This document shows, piece by piece, positions 18,798 to 27,355 of a stretch of 64,000 bases of DNA; the first letter of the stretch is position 1; every line of letters starts with the position of its first letter. The position numbers and the translations under genes were made by a program. Below the pieces are notes generated by a model. It made no database searches, was not told the origin of the DNA, and was given only the letters and a program-made list of their open reading frames with translations. Source of the stretch: Cystobacter fuscus. GTDB taxonomy: Bacteria > Myxococcota > Myxococcia > Myxococcales > Myxococcaceae. The stretch lies in the NCBI RefSeq assembly GCF_002305875.1, contig NZ_CP022098.1, forward strand, positions 4,030,001 through 4,094,000. The letters run 5' to 3'.

Positions 18798-19430
18798 ATG
18801 GCACACGAGGGACACGAGCACGACCCCAAGCATCACCACCATGGCCATGATCACCACCATGACCATCATCATGACCACTCCGGCCATGAGCACGGGCACG
18901 AGCACGCCCATGACTCCGGGCACGGCTCGAAGGCGGCGAAGGAGCACAAGGCGCACGCGCCGGTGCACGTGAGCGCGTTCGTGGTGACGTGCTCGGACAG
19001 CCGGAACGCGGCGCGGGACGAGAGTGGCCGGGTGCTGCGCGAGGCGCTGGAGGCCGAGGGCCACGCGGTGAGTGGCTACAAGGTCATCCTGGACGAGCCC
19101 GAGGCGATCCGCGCCACGTTGGCCGAGGCGCGCGAGGCGGGTGCTCGGGCCGTGCTCTTCACGGGAGGCACGGGGATTGGACGCCGCGACAGCACGGTGG
19201 AGACGCTGCAGGCGCTGTTCGAGAAGACGTTGCCGGGCTTCGGCGAGCTGTTCCGGATGCTGTCGTACCAGGAGATCGGCAGCCCGGCGATGATGTCGCG
19301 CGCCACGGCGGGCACCTGGCAGGGGATGATCCTCTTCGCGCTGCCGGGCTCGCCCCAGGCGGTGCGGCTGGGGATGCACAAGCTCATCCTCCCCGAGCTG
19401 GGTCACGCGGTGCGCGAGCTGACTCGCTGA
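18798..19430 (+). CDS. moaB: MoaB/MogA-family molybdopterin protein with N-terminal histidine-rich tail
   Basis: 210 residues, about 40 longer than MoaB because residues 3-42 hold 21 histidines (HHHHGHDHHHD and similar), like metallochaperone tails of HypB or SlyD. The remainder is a normal MoaB/MogA domain: VSAFVVTCSDSRN, then LFTGGTGIGRRD (the TGGTG molybdopterin-binding loop) and LPGSPQAVRLGM. MoaB/MogA adenylates molybdopterin before Mo insertion. The tail could bind Ni, Zn or Cu. AGGAGA precedes ATG 18798. The Rieske gene lies 8 bases before and the TIGR02757 gene 11 bases after. Confidence 0.92.
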   Translation: MAHEGHEHDPKHHHHGHDHHHDHHHDHSGHEHGHEHAHDSGHGSKAAKEHKAHAPVHVSAFVVTCSDSRNAARDESGRVLREALEAEGHAVSGYKVILDEPEAIRATLAEAREAGARAVLFTGGTGIGRRDSTVETLQALFEKTLPGFGELFRMLSYQEIGSPAMMSRATAGTWQGMILFALPGSPQAVRLGMHKLILPELGHAVRELTR

Positions 19431-19441
19431 TCGGGTCGTCC

Positions 19442-20377
19442 ATGTCCCCGCGCTCCTCCCCTTCCACCGGCCTGAGCCCCAGTGACGCGCGGCGTCTGCT
19501 GCCGTGCCTGACGGCCTTCATGGCCTCCACGGACAGCCGGGCGCGCATCGCGTTCGATCCGCTGGAGTTTCCGCGCCGCTACCAGGATCCGCGTGACATC
19601 GAGGTGGCCGGGCTGCTGGCGGCGGCTCTGGCCTATGGGCGCGCGGACCTGTTCCGGCCCAAGGTGGATGCGCTGCTCCAGCGGATGGGGCCCTCTCCGG
19701 CGGCGTTCGTGCGCGAACTGGACGTGGCGGGCGCGCGCGAGCTGCTCGGCGGCTTCGTCTACCGCTTCAACGTGGGCACGGACGTGGCGGTGCTGCTGCT
19801 GGGGATGGGCCGGGCCCTGCGGGAGCATGGGAGCCTGGAGGCCCTGTTCGTCCGGGGTCTGGAGACCCGCGGCTCCTGGCACGGCGCGCTGGACGCGTTC
19901 ACCACGGCCCTGCGGGACGTGCCCATGGCGCCCCTGCGCCGAGCGATGGGTCCCGAGCGCGGCTTGCAGCACCTGTTGCCCTCGCCGCTCGGGGCGGGCG
20001 CGGCCAAGCGCCTCAACCTCTACCTGCGCTGGATGGTGCGCGGGCCGGATGGGGTGGACCTGGGCATCTGGAAGCGGGTGCGGCCCTCGGCGTTGCTCAT
20101 TCCCCTGGATACGCACATCGGCCGCATCTCCAAGCACCTGGGGCTCACCCGCCGCAACGACCTGAGCTGGCGCACCGCCGAGGAGGTGACGGCCTCGCTG
20201 CGCGTGCTCGACGCCGAGGACCCGGTGCGTTTCGACTTCGCCCTGTGTCACTACGGCATGAGCGGGGTGTGTCCCACGAAGCCCGTGCGGGAGAACTGTG
20301 CCCGGTGTCTGCTGCGGCCCGCCTGTTCCATCGGCCAGGAGACGGTGAGGGCGGGGCGGGCGCGCGCTACCCCCTGA
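19442..20377 (+). CDS. TIGR02757 (DUF2400) family protein
   Basis: 311 residues from ATG 19442 (the open frame runs further upstream as a shadow). Family features are DPLEFPRRYQDPRDIEVAGLLAAALAYGR near residue 40 in two adjacent blocks, LPSPLGAGAAKRLNLYLRWM in the middle, LIPLDTHIGRI, and a C-terminal CPTKPVRENCARC...C cluster that looks like an iron-sulfur or zinc site. The fold recalls HhH-GPD DNA glycosylases such as EndoIII, but the biochemical role is not established. Its last seven codons fall in the 61-bp direct repeat that marks the left edge of the island. Confidence 0.9.
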   Translation: MSPRSSPSTGLSPSDARRLLPCLTAFMASTDSRARIAFDPLEFPRRYQDPRDIEVAGLLAAALAYGRADLFRPKVDALLQRMGPSPAAFVRELDVAGARELLGGFVYRFNVGTDVAVLLLGMGRALREHGSLEALFVRGLETRGSWHGALDAFTTALRDVPMAPLRRAMGPERGLQHLLPSPLGAGAAKRLNLYLRWMVRGPDGVDLGIWKRVRPSALLIPLDTHIGRISKHLGLTRRNDLSWRTAEEVTASLRVLDAEDPVRFDFALCHYGMSGVCPTKPVRENCARCLLRPACSIGQETVRAGRARATP

Positions 20378-20417
20378 GTGGTTGACGGGTGGGACGCGAG
20401 CGGGGATACACGCCCTC
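20357..20417. repeat. 61-bp direct repeat, left copy
   Basis: Identical over 61 bases to 38245-38305. This copy contains the last 21 bases of the TIGR02757 gene and 40 bases of spacer. The match stops one base before ctgac here and atgac in the right copy, where the A is the start of holB. Confidence 0.95.
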
Positions 20418-20489
20418 CTGACAACAGAATGAGTGCCTTTCTGACGTGCGGCGAGCGGGTGCGGCGCGCCGCGAAGGAGTGAGAGATTC

Positions 20490-21938
20490 ATGACGGGTCG
20501 AACTCTCTCCCGGAGGACGTTGCTCCAGGGAGCGTTGGTGGCCATGGCATTCAACCCCGCTAGCCGGAGCTGGGCCGCCACGCTGGAGCCCGGCTCCGTC
20601 CCCCTTCCTCCGCTGGAAGGGGCGCTGCTGATGGACGCGGCGTCGCTCACCGCGGCTGCGGAGGACTTTGGCCACATCGTCCACCGCACGCCCTGGGCCG
20701 TGCTCGTCCCAGGCTCGGTGGGGGACATCGTGGCCATGGTCCGTTTCGCGCGTCGCCAGGGCCTGCACATCGCCGCCGCGCGAGGGCTCGGCGAGAGCCA
20801 CAGCACTTACGGCCAGTCCCAGGTGCCGGCGGGCATCGTCATCGACATGTCCGCGCTTTCGACCATCCACGAGATTGGCGAGTCGAGCGCTTGGGTGGAT
20901 GCGGGTGTCCGGTGGCGCCAGTTGTTGGAGGCCACGCTTCCTTCCGGCAGGAGCCCTCCGACACTCACCGACTACATCGAGTTGAGCATCGGTGGGACGC
21001 TGTCGGTGGGCGGCATTGGCGGGCAGGCGTTTCGCTGGGGTCTCCAGGTGGACAACGTCCTGGAGCTGGATGTCGTCACGGGGGAGGGCGAGCTCGTGCG
21101 GTGCTCGCCCTCATGCGAGCGGCACCTGTTCGACGCCGTGCGATCGGGGCTGGGCCAGTTCGGCATCATCGTGCGTGCCCGGGTACGGCTCGTCGAGGTG
21201 CCACCCCGTGCGCGGACCTACACCGCGCTGTACGGCGACCTCCACCGCTTCCTGGACGACCAGCGGTGGCTTATCGAGGACGGCCGTTTCGACTATGTCG
21301 AGGGTGCCGTTGTCTCCTCCGCTGGCGGATGGGCCTTCCAGCTCGAGGCGGTGAAGTACTTCACCCCTGGCGCCGAGCCGCGGGACGACAGGCTGCTCGC
21401 GGGCCTCGGCTTCCAACCCGGGACGCTCCAGGTGACGGACAGCAGCTACTTCGACTTCGCCAACCGACTCGCGCCGTTGGTGGCGATGCTCCAACAGCTC
21501 GGTATCTGGGAGTTTCCGCACCCGTGGATGGACATGTTCGTTCCCGCCCGGTCCACGGCCGCGTTCGTGGAGGAGGTGCTATCGCAGACCACCGAGGCAG
21601 ACATGGGGCAGGGGCCCATTCTGCTCTACCCCTTCCGCTCAGCAGCGCTCACCGCCCCCTTCCTCCGAGTCCCCACGGACCCGCACGTCTTTCTCTTCTC
21701 GCTGCTGCGTACCGCCATTCCGCCGACGCCGGAGAACGTGGCGGCCCTCGTGCAGAAGAACCGCGCCATCTTCGAGCGGCTCACCGCCATGGGCGGAAAG
21801 CTGTACCCCGTGGACGCCGTTCCTCTGAGCCGTGCCGACTGGCGCCGCCACCTGCACCCCTACTGGGAGCGCTTCGAGTACGCGAAGCGTCGCTTCGACC
21901 CGGTCCGTATCCTCACGCCAGGTCAGGGCATCTTCTGA
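20490..21938 (+). CDS. Tat-exported FAD-linked oxidase, cytokinin dehydrogenase-like
   Basis: 482 residues. The N-terminus RTLSRRTLLQGALVAMAF is a twin-arginine signal. It is followed by a PCMH-type FAD domain with VPGSVGDIVAMV and RGLGESHSTYGQ, where the His of the (G/E)SHS motif would hold FAD covalently as in plant cytokinin oxidases. The second half ends with YPVDAVPLSRADW and FDPVRILTPGQGIF, close to the cytokinin-binding domain ending of CKX enzymes. Expected activity is oxidative removal of an N6 side chain, or a related amine or alcohol oxidation. GAAGGAGTG precedes ATG 20490. It is the first gene of the island. Confidence 0.82.
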   Translation: MTGRTLSRRTLLQGALVAMAFNPASRSWAATLEPGSVPLPPLEGALLMDAASLTAAAEDFGHIVHRTPWAVLVPGSVGDIVAMVRFARRQGLHIAAARGLGESHSTYGQSQVPAGIVIDMSALSTIHEIGESSAWVDAGVRWRQLLEATLPSGRSPPTLTDYIELSIGGTLSVGGIGGQAFRWGLQVDNVLELDVVTGEGELVRCSPSCERHLFDAVRSGLGQFGIIVRARVRLVEVPPRARTYTALYGDLHRFLDDQRWLIEDGRFDYVEGAVVSSAGGWAFQLEAVKYFTPGAEPRDDRLLAGLGFQPGTLQVTDSSYFDFANRLAPLVAMLQQLGIWEFPHPWMDMFVPARSTAAFVEEVLSQTTEADMGQGPILLYPFRSAALTAPFLRVPTDPHVFLFSLLRTAIPPTPENVAALVQKNRAIFERLTAMGGKLYPVDAVPLSRADWRRHLHPYWERFEYAKRRFDPVRILTPGQGIF

Positions 21939-22035
21939 GTCAGTCTGCCCTTGAGGCGATGAGGGCGATGTGACGACGAAAACCGACCCTCAAGGCGAAC
22001 GGATATTCTCTCTGGGTGAACTCCCGCGGGCGGGC

Positions 22036-22494
22036 CTACGGCCTTTCGAGATCGTCGAACACGAGCCGGAGCACCTTCCACCGCCCGCGCACTCGCTCGA
22101 GCTCCGCGTACCACGAGAGCTCCTCGGCGTCGGAATGGCGGCCCAGGGCAATGCTCGCGGGAGTCGATGCGTCCGCCGCGTAGAATTCGAAGGCGCAACG
22201 ACCGTGTTTGAGGATCGGAACCACGTACCGACCCTGGTTGGTCGCGCCCTGCTGCACCTGCGCCGCGCTGCCGTTGTGCACCAGCCAGCCGCCCAGGTTG
22301 ACGCCGCGCAGGCGCACGGTGGCGCCCGTCGTGGAGTCCATGATGTTGCGCCCGCTCGTCTTCAGCATGTTCAGCGCGTGCGCCGACGTCGGCGAGAAGC
22401 CACAGAGCACCGCCAGCCCGAGCGCCGCTCCCGCGAACGCGCTCCGGCCGGACGTCCCCTCCACTCCCTGATACGAACTCTCGTTGACTTCCAT
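22036..22494 (-). pseudogene. Truncated GH5 (cellulase-like) N-terminus joined to an unrelated tail
   Basis: From ATG 22494 there is a signal peptide ending TSAHA, then LNMLKTSGRNIMDSTTG and VRLRGVNLGGWLV, the standard opening of GH5 glucanases. The GH5 barrel and its two catalytic glutamates do not follow. From about residue 72 the frame continues as HNGSAAQVQQGA to a 75-residue tail that I do not recognise. An internal deletion or recombination probably created this 152-residue hybrid. It may still be exported, but it cannot be a working GH5 enzyme. Confidence 0.55.
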
Positions 22495-22659
22495 CGCGCA
22501 ACTCCTCGAGCAAGACATGCGTCTGTCCGGGTGACCGGCCGCGTGTTTGCCATACAACACGGAAAGGCATTAATCGTTGAAAGTCGAGAATATCATAAGA
22601 AACATGGACGACCGTGTCATGAGGGGCGATGACACGGTGCGTCTGTCTCGAGGCCGGGG

Positions 22660-23821
22660 TTACTGGCTCGCGCCCTTGGGGTGGCCGGCCTTGACGTCCG
22701 CATCCCCGTAGGTCCAGCTGGCGTTCAGCCCGATTCCCCACCCGGAGGCGCTGTCGCTGGTGAGCGGGCACTTGTTCAGGTAGCCGCCGTAGAACGCCCC
22801 CGCGCCCGACTTGTTCGCGCCCCAGGGGCCGCTGCCGCCCGCCGTGCTCGTGCTCTGGGAGAGGGTCTGGGTGTATACGCTCCGGTTGCAGCGCGCGTCG
22901 TCGTTGTCGTGTTTCTCGTCCACGGTCACGTTGCAGCGATAACCATGGTAGGGCATCTCACAGGTGAGCGACGGGTTCACGTCACGCTTGTAGTCGTATT
23001 CGAAGCCCGGGTGGAAGAAGACGCCGGTGTTGTCCACCGTCCAGCTGTGCGCGTCATTGTCATTGGTCCGCCGGGCATATTGCTTGTGGTGCGAGCCCAT
23101 GCAGCCACCGATTCCACAGCCGTCCCGGTTGTTCGCGAACTGCGGATGGGCACCGGTGAAGTCCAGACTGCCGGACTGCACGGTGTAGCCGTCATCCCGG
23201 CCCTTCACATACCAGACATAGGCCACGGTCGACTCGGCCGGATCCACCCGGATCACGACGATGTTTCCCTCCGCGTCCCCGCAGTGAGCGGACGAGCCGG
23301 CGACCTGGTTGCCCCACAGATACGAGTGCAACATCTGGAAGGTCCAGGCATTGGATGCAGTCGGCGGGCATTCCCGAGCAGGAGCTGATCTTCCGCACCT
23401 CCATGTCGTAGACGGCCTTCGGATTGCACAACCTCCAGCCACCGATACAGTCATTCGAGCTGAAGTTCTCGTCCCGGGTGACGTAGTACGGATGAAACGC
23501 CCGGGCCGACACCTGATGCAGGTTGGGATCGTCGCGTTTGGCGATCAGGTCCACGTTGAACTTGATCTTCCTGGCATTGTAGTAGGCGGCCGAGACCGAG
23601 GAGATGCAGTAGCCGGCATGGCAGTAGCCGACGTCGTTGTTGCTTCCATCGGCCGTCGAGCCCCTGGCCTGGCTGGCCAGCGAGGGGGGTGGAACACCGG
23701 CGCCCTGATCCGCGGGGGGAACATAGGCCGCGTGTGCGGACATCCCCACCAGCGAGGACAATAGCAGGCTCGCGACACCCAGTCCCCTACCCCACCCCTT
23801 GCGTTGCGGTGACAGCATCAT
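22660..23821 (-). pseudogene. Secreted Cys-rich protein of unknown family, interrupted by a frameshift
   Basis: AAGGAGGT precedes ATG 23821, which begins a Sec signal ending GMSAHA. The first frame (to about 23345) encodes QGAGVPPPSLASQARG and NDVGYCHAGYCISSVSAAYY, and breaks near CSGMPADC. The next frame picks up with NAWTFQMLHSYLWGNQVAG and runs to 22660 with many Cys, ending with GPWGANKSGAGAFYGG. A single indel about 23340-23390 links them into one protein of about 385 residues. I do not recognise the family. It may be a sequencing error or a true mutation; other genes in the island are also broken. Confidence 0.6.
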
Positions 23822-23927
23822 CGTATGGACCTCCTTGGGAAGCGGTTGCGTCCCCCAGGACAACAGCGGATGAGCAGGAACGTCAAAGCGGGTACGCTCA
23901 CCCCGAACGATTGGGCCGAGGAACTCC

Positions 23928-24485
23928 ATGCGGACCCGTGAACAACTGGTGAACGATCTGCGCCAGCTCGGCGTGAACGCAGGCGACCTCGTAATGGTGC
24001 ACGCATCGCTGCGCGCGATCGGACCCGTCGAGGGAGGTGTCGGCGGGGTGCTGGACAGCCTCGACGCGGCGGTGGGTCCGGACGGCACGCTGATCCCCTG
24101 GAACGACTACTACGGGCCGGGCTCGCCGCTCGAGCATGCGTGGCGGAGCGGGGTCCGGGTCTTGCGGCTGGGCGCGGACCTCAACACCGTGACCCTGCTG
24201 CACCTGGCCGAATATCTCGTGGAGCTGCCCAGCAAGCGGCGCGTGCGCCGGTACGTTCGGGTGCTCGGCCCCCACGGCCCCGAGGAGCGAACCGTCGACT
24301 GCCTCGACGACGAGTTCGGCATCGTCGACACGCAGGGGGAGGACTACTTCGGGCTGCTCCTGCGCGATTACCTCGCCCGGGGCACGGCGCGGACGGGACG
24401 GGTGGGCCACGCGGTGAGCGAATTGCTCGACGGCGCCGACGTCCTCTCCTTCGGTGTCCAGTGGATGGCCGAGCACCTCGGTTGA
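23928..24485 (+). pseudogene. Aminoglycoside N(3')-acetyltransferase with internal deletion
   Basis: 185 residues instead of about 265. The N-terminus (LVNDLRQLGVNAGDLVMVHASL and AVGPDGTLIP) and the C-terminal half (DDYYGPGSPLE-like NDYYGPGSPLEHAW, VLRLGADLNTVTLLHLAEY) are clearly AAC(3). Between PDGTLIP and WNDYYGPG the usual 80 or so residues, including the NDHPEGRFAA active-site segment, are missing without breaking the frame. The protein therefore lacks the catalytic His region and should not acetylate aminoglycosides. GAGGAACTCC precedes ATG 23928. Confidence 0.75.
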
Positions 24486-24661
24486 CGGTGAGGAGAGGAG
24501 GAGCATGACGTCAGATCTCGAGGTGTGACGCACCGCACGTCCGCGGTGTGAGCCGCGTCACATCCTCGCGGAGCCTCCTTTGGCAGTGTTCCCTTCACCT
24601 TCCAGCCAATCACCGGACCGGACATGGAAGGGCCGCGGAACACTTCACACGGAGACACAAC

Positions 24662-25495
24662 ATGGCGATCATCAACTTCTCGGATTTCGTGCAGGTATGG
24701 GCCAACAACCTCGCGGCGAAGAACGGCACTTTCGTGAAATGGATCTGCCTCGATGCCAGCAAGAGCGAACTGGCTCAGTACCAGGACAAGCAGATCTCCC
24801 AGACCTGGGGAACGGCCACCTATGACATGAAAGCGCAGCCGACCACGGCTCCCAGCTTCGTTCAGAGCTCCGACTTCAACAACCAGCTGGATTCGGCGCA
24901 GAACTACAACTTCACCTATTCGAAGGCCACCAAGGACACGTATTCCTGGCAGGTGACCTCTGGCATCCAGGTCACGACGTCCGCGGAGATCGGAGTGACG
25001 GTGCCCGACCTCTTCTCGGCCAAGGTGTCCGTCTCCAACACCCTCTCCATGTCGTCGACCCAGGGGACGACCAGCGAGGAGGATCAGACCTGGTCCATCC
25101 AGGAGAACATCGCCGTGCCACCCCGGACCCACGTCACCGCCTCCGCGGCCGTCAACGAGCAGAAGGTGACCACCTCCTGGACAGCCGACGTCGCCATTGG
25201 CGGTCGCGCGGCCGTCTGGTTCGATGGCCAGATCTCCATTCCGGCCCTGGGCGATGGCACGCACTGGCTGTTCTTCCCGACGCCCGACTACATCTTCCGG
25301 ACCTACCCGCAGTCGGTTCCCGCCGGGTATTACCTCGACGCGCAGGGACAGTTGCACTTCAGCGCGAGCGGCACCTTCACGGGGGTCAAGGGCGTGCAGT
25401 GCACCTTCGACGTCCGTAAGGCCGATGCCTCTCCGGGCGCGGACGCGGCGAGCACCGTGCTGATGAGCAAGACGTTCCTCGCGCAGAAAAAGTGA
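24662..25495 (+). CDS. ETX/MTX2-type (aerolysin-fold) pore-forming protein
   Basis: 277 residues. The central part has the alternating Ser/Thr-rich beta pattern of epsilon-toxin/Mtx2 pore formers: QNYNFTYSKATKDTYSWQV, SAEIGVTVPDLFSAKVSVS, TLSMSSTQGTTSEEDQ (a likely amphipathic hairpin) and NIAVPPRTHVTASAAVN. The N-terminal 80 residues would be the receptor-binding part. There is no Sec signal at ATG 24662, which a GGAGA motif supports, so release would need lysis, vesicles or another system. A role against eukaryotic prey cells or competitors is plausible. No partner or immunity gene is obvious beside it. Confidence 0.75.
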   Translation: MAIINFSDFVQVWANNLAAKNGTFVKWICLDASKSELAQYQDKQISQTWGTATYDMKAQPTTAPSFVQSSDFNNQLDSAQNYNFTYSKATKDTYSWQVTSGIQVTTSAEIGVTVPDLFSAKVSVSNTLSMSSTQGTTSEEDQTWSIQENIAVPPRTHVTASAAVNEQKVTTSWTADVAIGGRAAVWFDGQISIPALGDGTHWLFFPTPDYIFRTYPQSVPAGYYLDAQGQLHFSASGTFTGVKGVQCTFDVRKADASPGADAASTVLMSKTFLAQKK

Positions 25496-25623
25496 TCAGC
25501 GCGTAGGGTGTTGAGCGAGGAGGCTAGGGAGGGGATGGAGCGAAGCGCTTCCCCCTTCCGCCTCCATGGCAAGAGATGAAACAAGATCCCAGGCGCCATG
25601 GGAATGTCGAAGTGGAGGGAAAC

Positions 25624-26573
25624 ATGCGTTTGCTGTCGCTGATCGTCGGCCTGCTCGTATCCATGCCCGCTCTCGCGCAGTGGGAGCCGAAAGACGCGCC
25701 ACGGTCGTGGACAACGGAGGCCCTGCACGCGTCTATTACATTCATTCATATCATGAGCAGGGTGAGACGCGCGTGAACCTGGCGGGGCTCGACGACATGA
25801 TCTCCGTGCACGTGCAGAACTTCAGCAGCCTGCTCAAGGACACCAACCAGCTCTGCAGTGCGATCATCTTGTTCATCGACGGCATGGCGATCAAGGGGCT
25901 CGCGCCGCACTCCTGCGACATGCAGACGGGTCATGTGCGCTACCTGCTGCTGCGCACGCCCCAGTCGCATGACGTCTGGAAGATGCTCCTCGGCGGCCCC
26001 TCCGGGTATGTGCGTCCGGTCTCCATCAGCGTCGGCTCGAACGATCAGTTCTCGATCCCCACCACCGTCACGTCCTTCGGTCTCGAGGTCATCCCGCGAG
26101 GCAAGCTGTTCATCTTCTTCGGCGTGACGTTCGTGGGACTGCTGGTCTTCGTGTGGCTCTGCCGCAACCGGGGGCTCATCCGCTTCGCGTCACGAGGAGT
26201 GCCGACTCTGAAGCGGCCCTACAACCTTTCTCAATTCCAGATGGACTTCTGGTTCTTCCTGGTGGTGGTGTCGTACATCTTCAGCTACATCGGTGGTTTC
26301 GAGGCGTGCTCTCGCAAGCACGGCCCGGTGTTCGTGTTCTGGTTCGACGACCCGAGCGGCACCTACATGTTCTCGCTCTTTCGGAACGGTGAGCGGGTCC
26401 GCCTTCGCAACTGGGGGGAATGCATGTCCGACGACGAGGTCGAGCCGCTCCCGGGCGAACCGGCGAAAGCAACCCACCCGTTCGAGCATCAGATGGCCGC
26501 GTTGGAGGCGTTCGTGGGCCGGTCGTTTCACGACCTTCGGGAGGTGAAGATGGAGCGCTTCGACGAAGCGTGA
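25624..26573 (+). pseudogene. Exported membrane protein of unknown family, frameshifted after the signal peptide
   Basis: GGAGGG precedes ATG 25624, which opens a good signal peptide MRLLSLIVGLLVSMPALAQ in one frame. After about 25 codons coding sense moves to another frame (GGPARVYYIHSYHEQGETRV onward) and continues to 26573. The body has two transmembrane stretches (LFIFFGVTFVGLLVFVWLC and FWFFLVVVSYIFSYIGGF) and a soluble tail rich in acidic and aromatic residues. A one-base shift around 25690-25720 would give one protein of about 315 residues. I do not recognise it. The body frame itself is open from 25566, but its start there looks non-coding. Confidence 0.55.
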
Positions 26574-26726
26574 GCGGCGCGGAGGCGTGGTCCGTTCACT
26601 TGCCGCGCACTGGGTCCCTCAGGCGAACCATTGCTCTGGCGGTCCACCCTCCAGGTCGTTCCCCCGCTGGATCTCGAGATTCCGGAGGCGCTGCCCGGTG
26701 TTTCGTCGTGGAGCCAATCACTTATC

Positions 26727-27209
26727 TCAGGGCTCGCAGAAGCCGCCACGCACCCACTCGTTGGCGACGTCTCTGTTGAACTTGAAGGTCACGGGCACGC
26801 GATGCTTCGCGACGGTCGCGCCAGCGTCGTCGACGGCTGAGAGCAGCGCGTGGGGCTCATACTCATCGGCCACGATCTCGAGCCGAACCTCGTACCAGCG
26901 GCCCTCCCAGGCGATGGAGAGCTTCTTGGTCATGGCCTGTTCGCGCTGTCGCGCGGAGCGGTCCAGGACCTCCGAGGCTGTTTTCACGAAGGTCGCGAAC
27001 GCCGTCGCATCGAAGGGCTTGGGGTTCTTCTTGTCGCGGCCCATCACCCACGGACTGACGAGGACGGGCTCGGCGAGCCCCTGCTTGCGGATTTCCACGG
27101 CCCAGCCGTCGTCCTCCTCGTTCTTGATGACCCTGGCCGTCCAGCCGTTCTTCCGCCAGAACGTGGGCTCCATGACTTCGGGCTCGGCAGGCGTACGCTC
27201 GTCGCTCAT
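26727..27209 (-). CDS. Conserved hypothetical protein, 160 residues
   Basis: ATG 27209 follows GAGGAACGCC. The protein has no signal or membrane segment. It begins with FWRKNGWTARVIKNEEDDGWAVE and has a central VSPWVMGRDKKNPKPFDA block, a helix with ASEVLDRSARQREQ, and a final beta-rich part (WEGRWYEVRLEIV, VPVTFKFNRDVANEWVRGG). Nothing identifies a function. I have an impression of similar short proteins in myxobacteria. Within the island it is one of the few intact leftward genes. Confidence 0.75.
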   Translation of the reverse strand: MSDERTPAEPEVMEPTFWRKNGWTARVIKNEEDDGWAVEIRKQGLAEPVLVSPWVMGRDKKNPKPFDATAFATFVKTASEVLDRSARQREQAMTKKLSIAWEGRWYEVRLEIVADEYEPHALLSAVDDAGATVAKHRVPVTFKFNRDVANEWVRGGFCEP

Positions 27210-27355
27210 AGGCGTTCCTCATTCCCTCCGATTGCCATCTACCAGAGAAGTATCACGCCGGGCGTGGCTCCGTTCAGCTCACGCGAGCGCCGCAGGGCTC
27301 CGTGGAGCCATCGCACTCGGGGTGAATACAAGGCAGCTGCGTCCGTATCAGGTGC

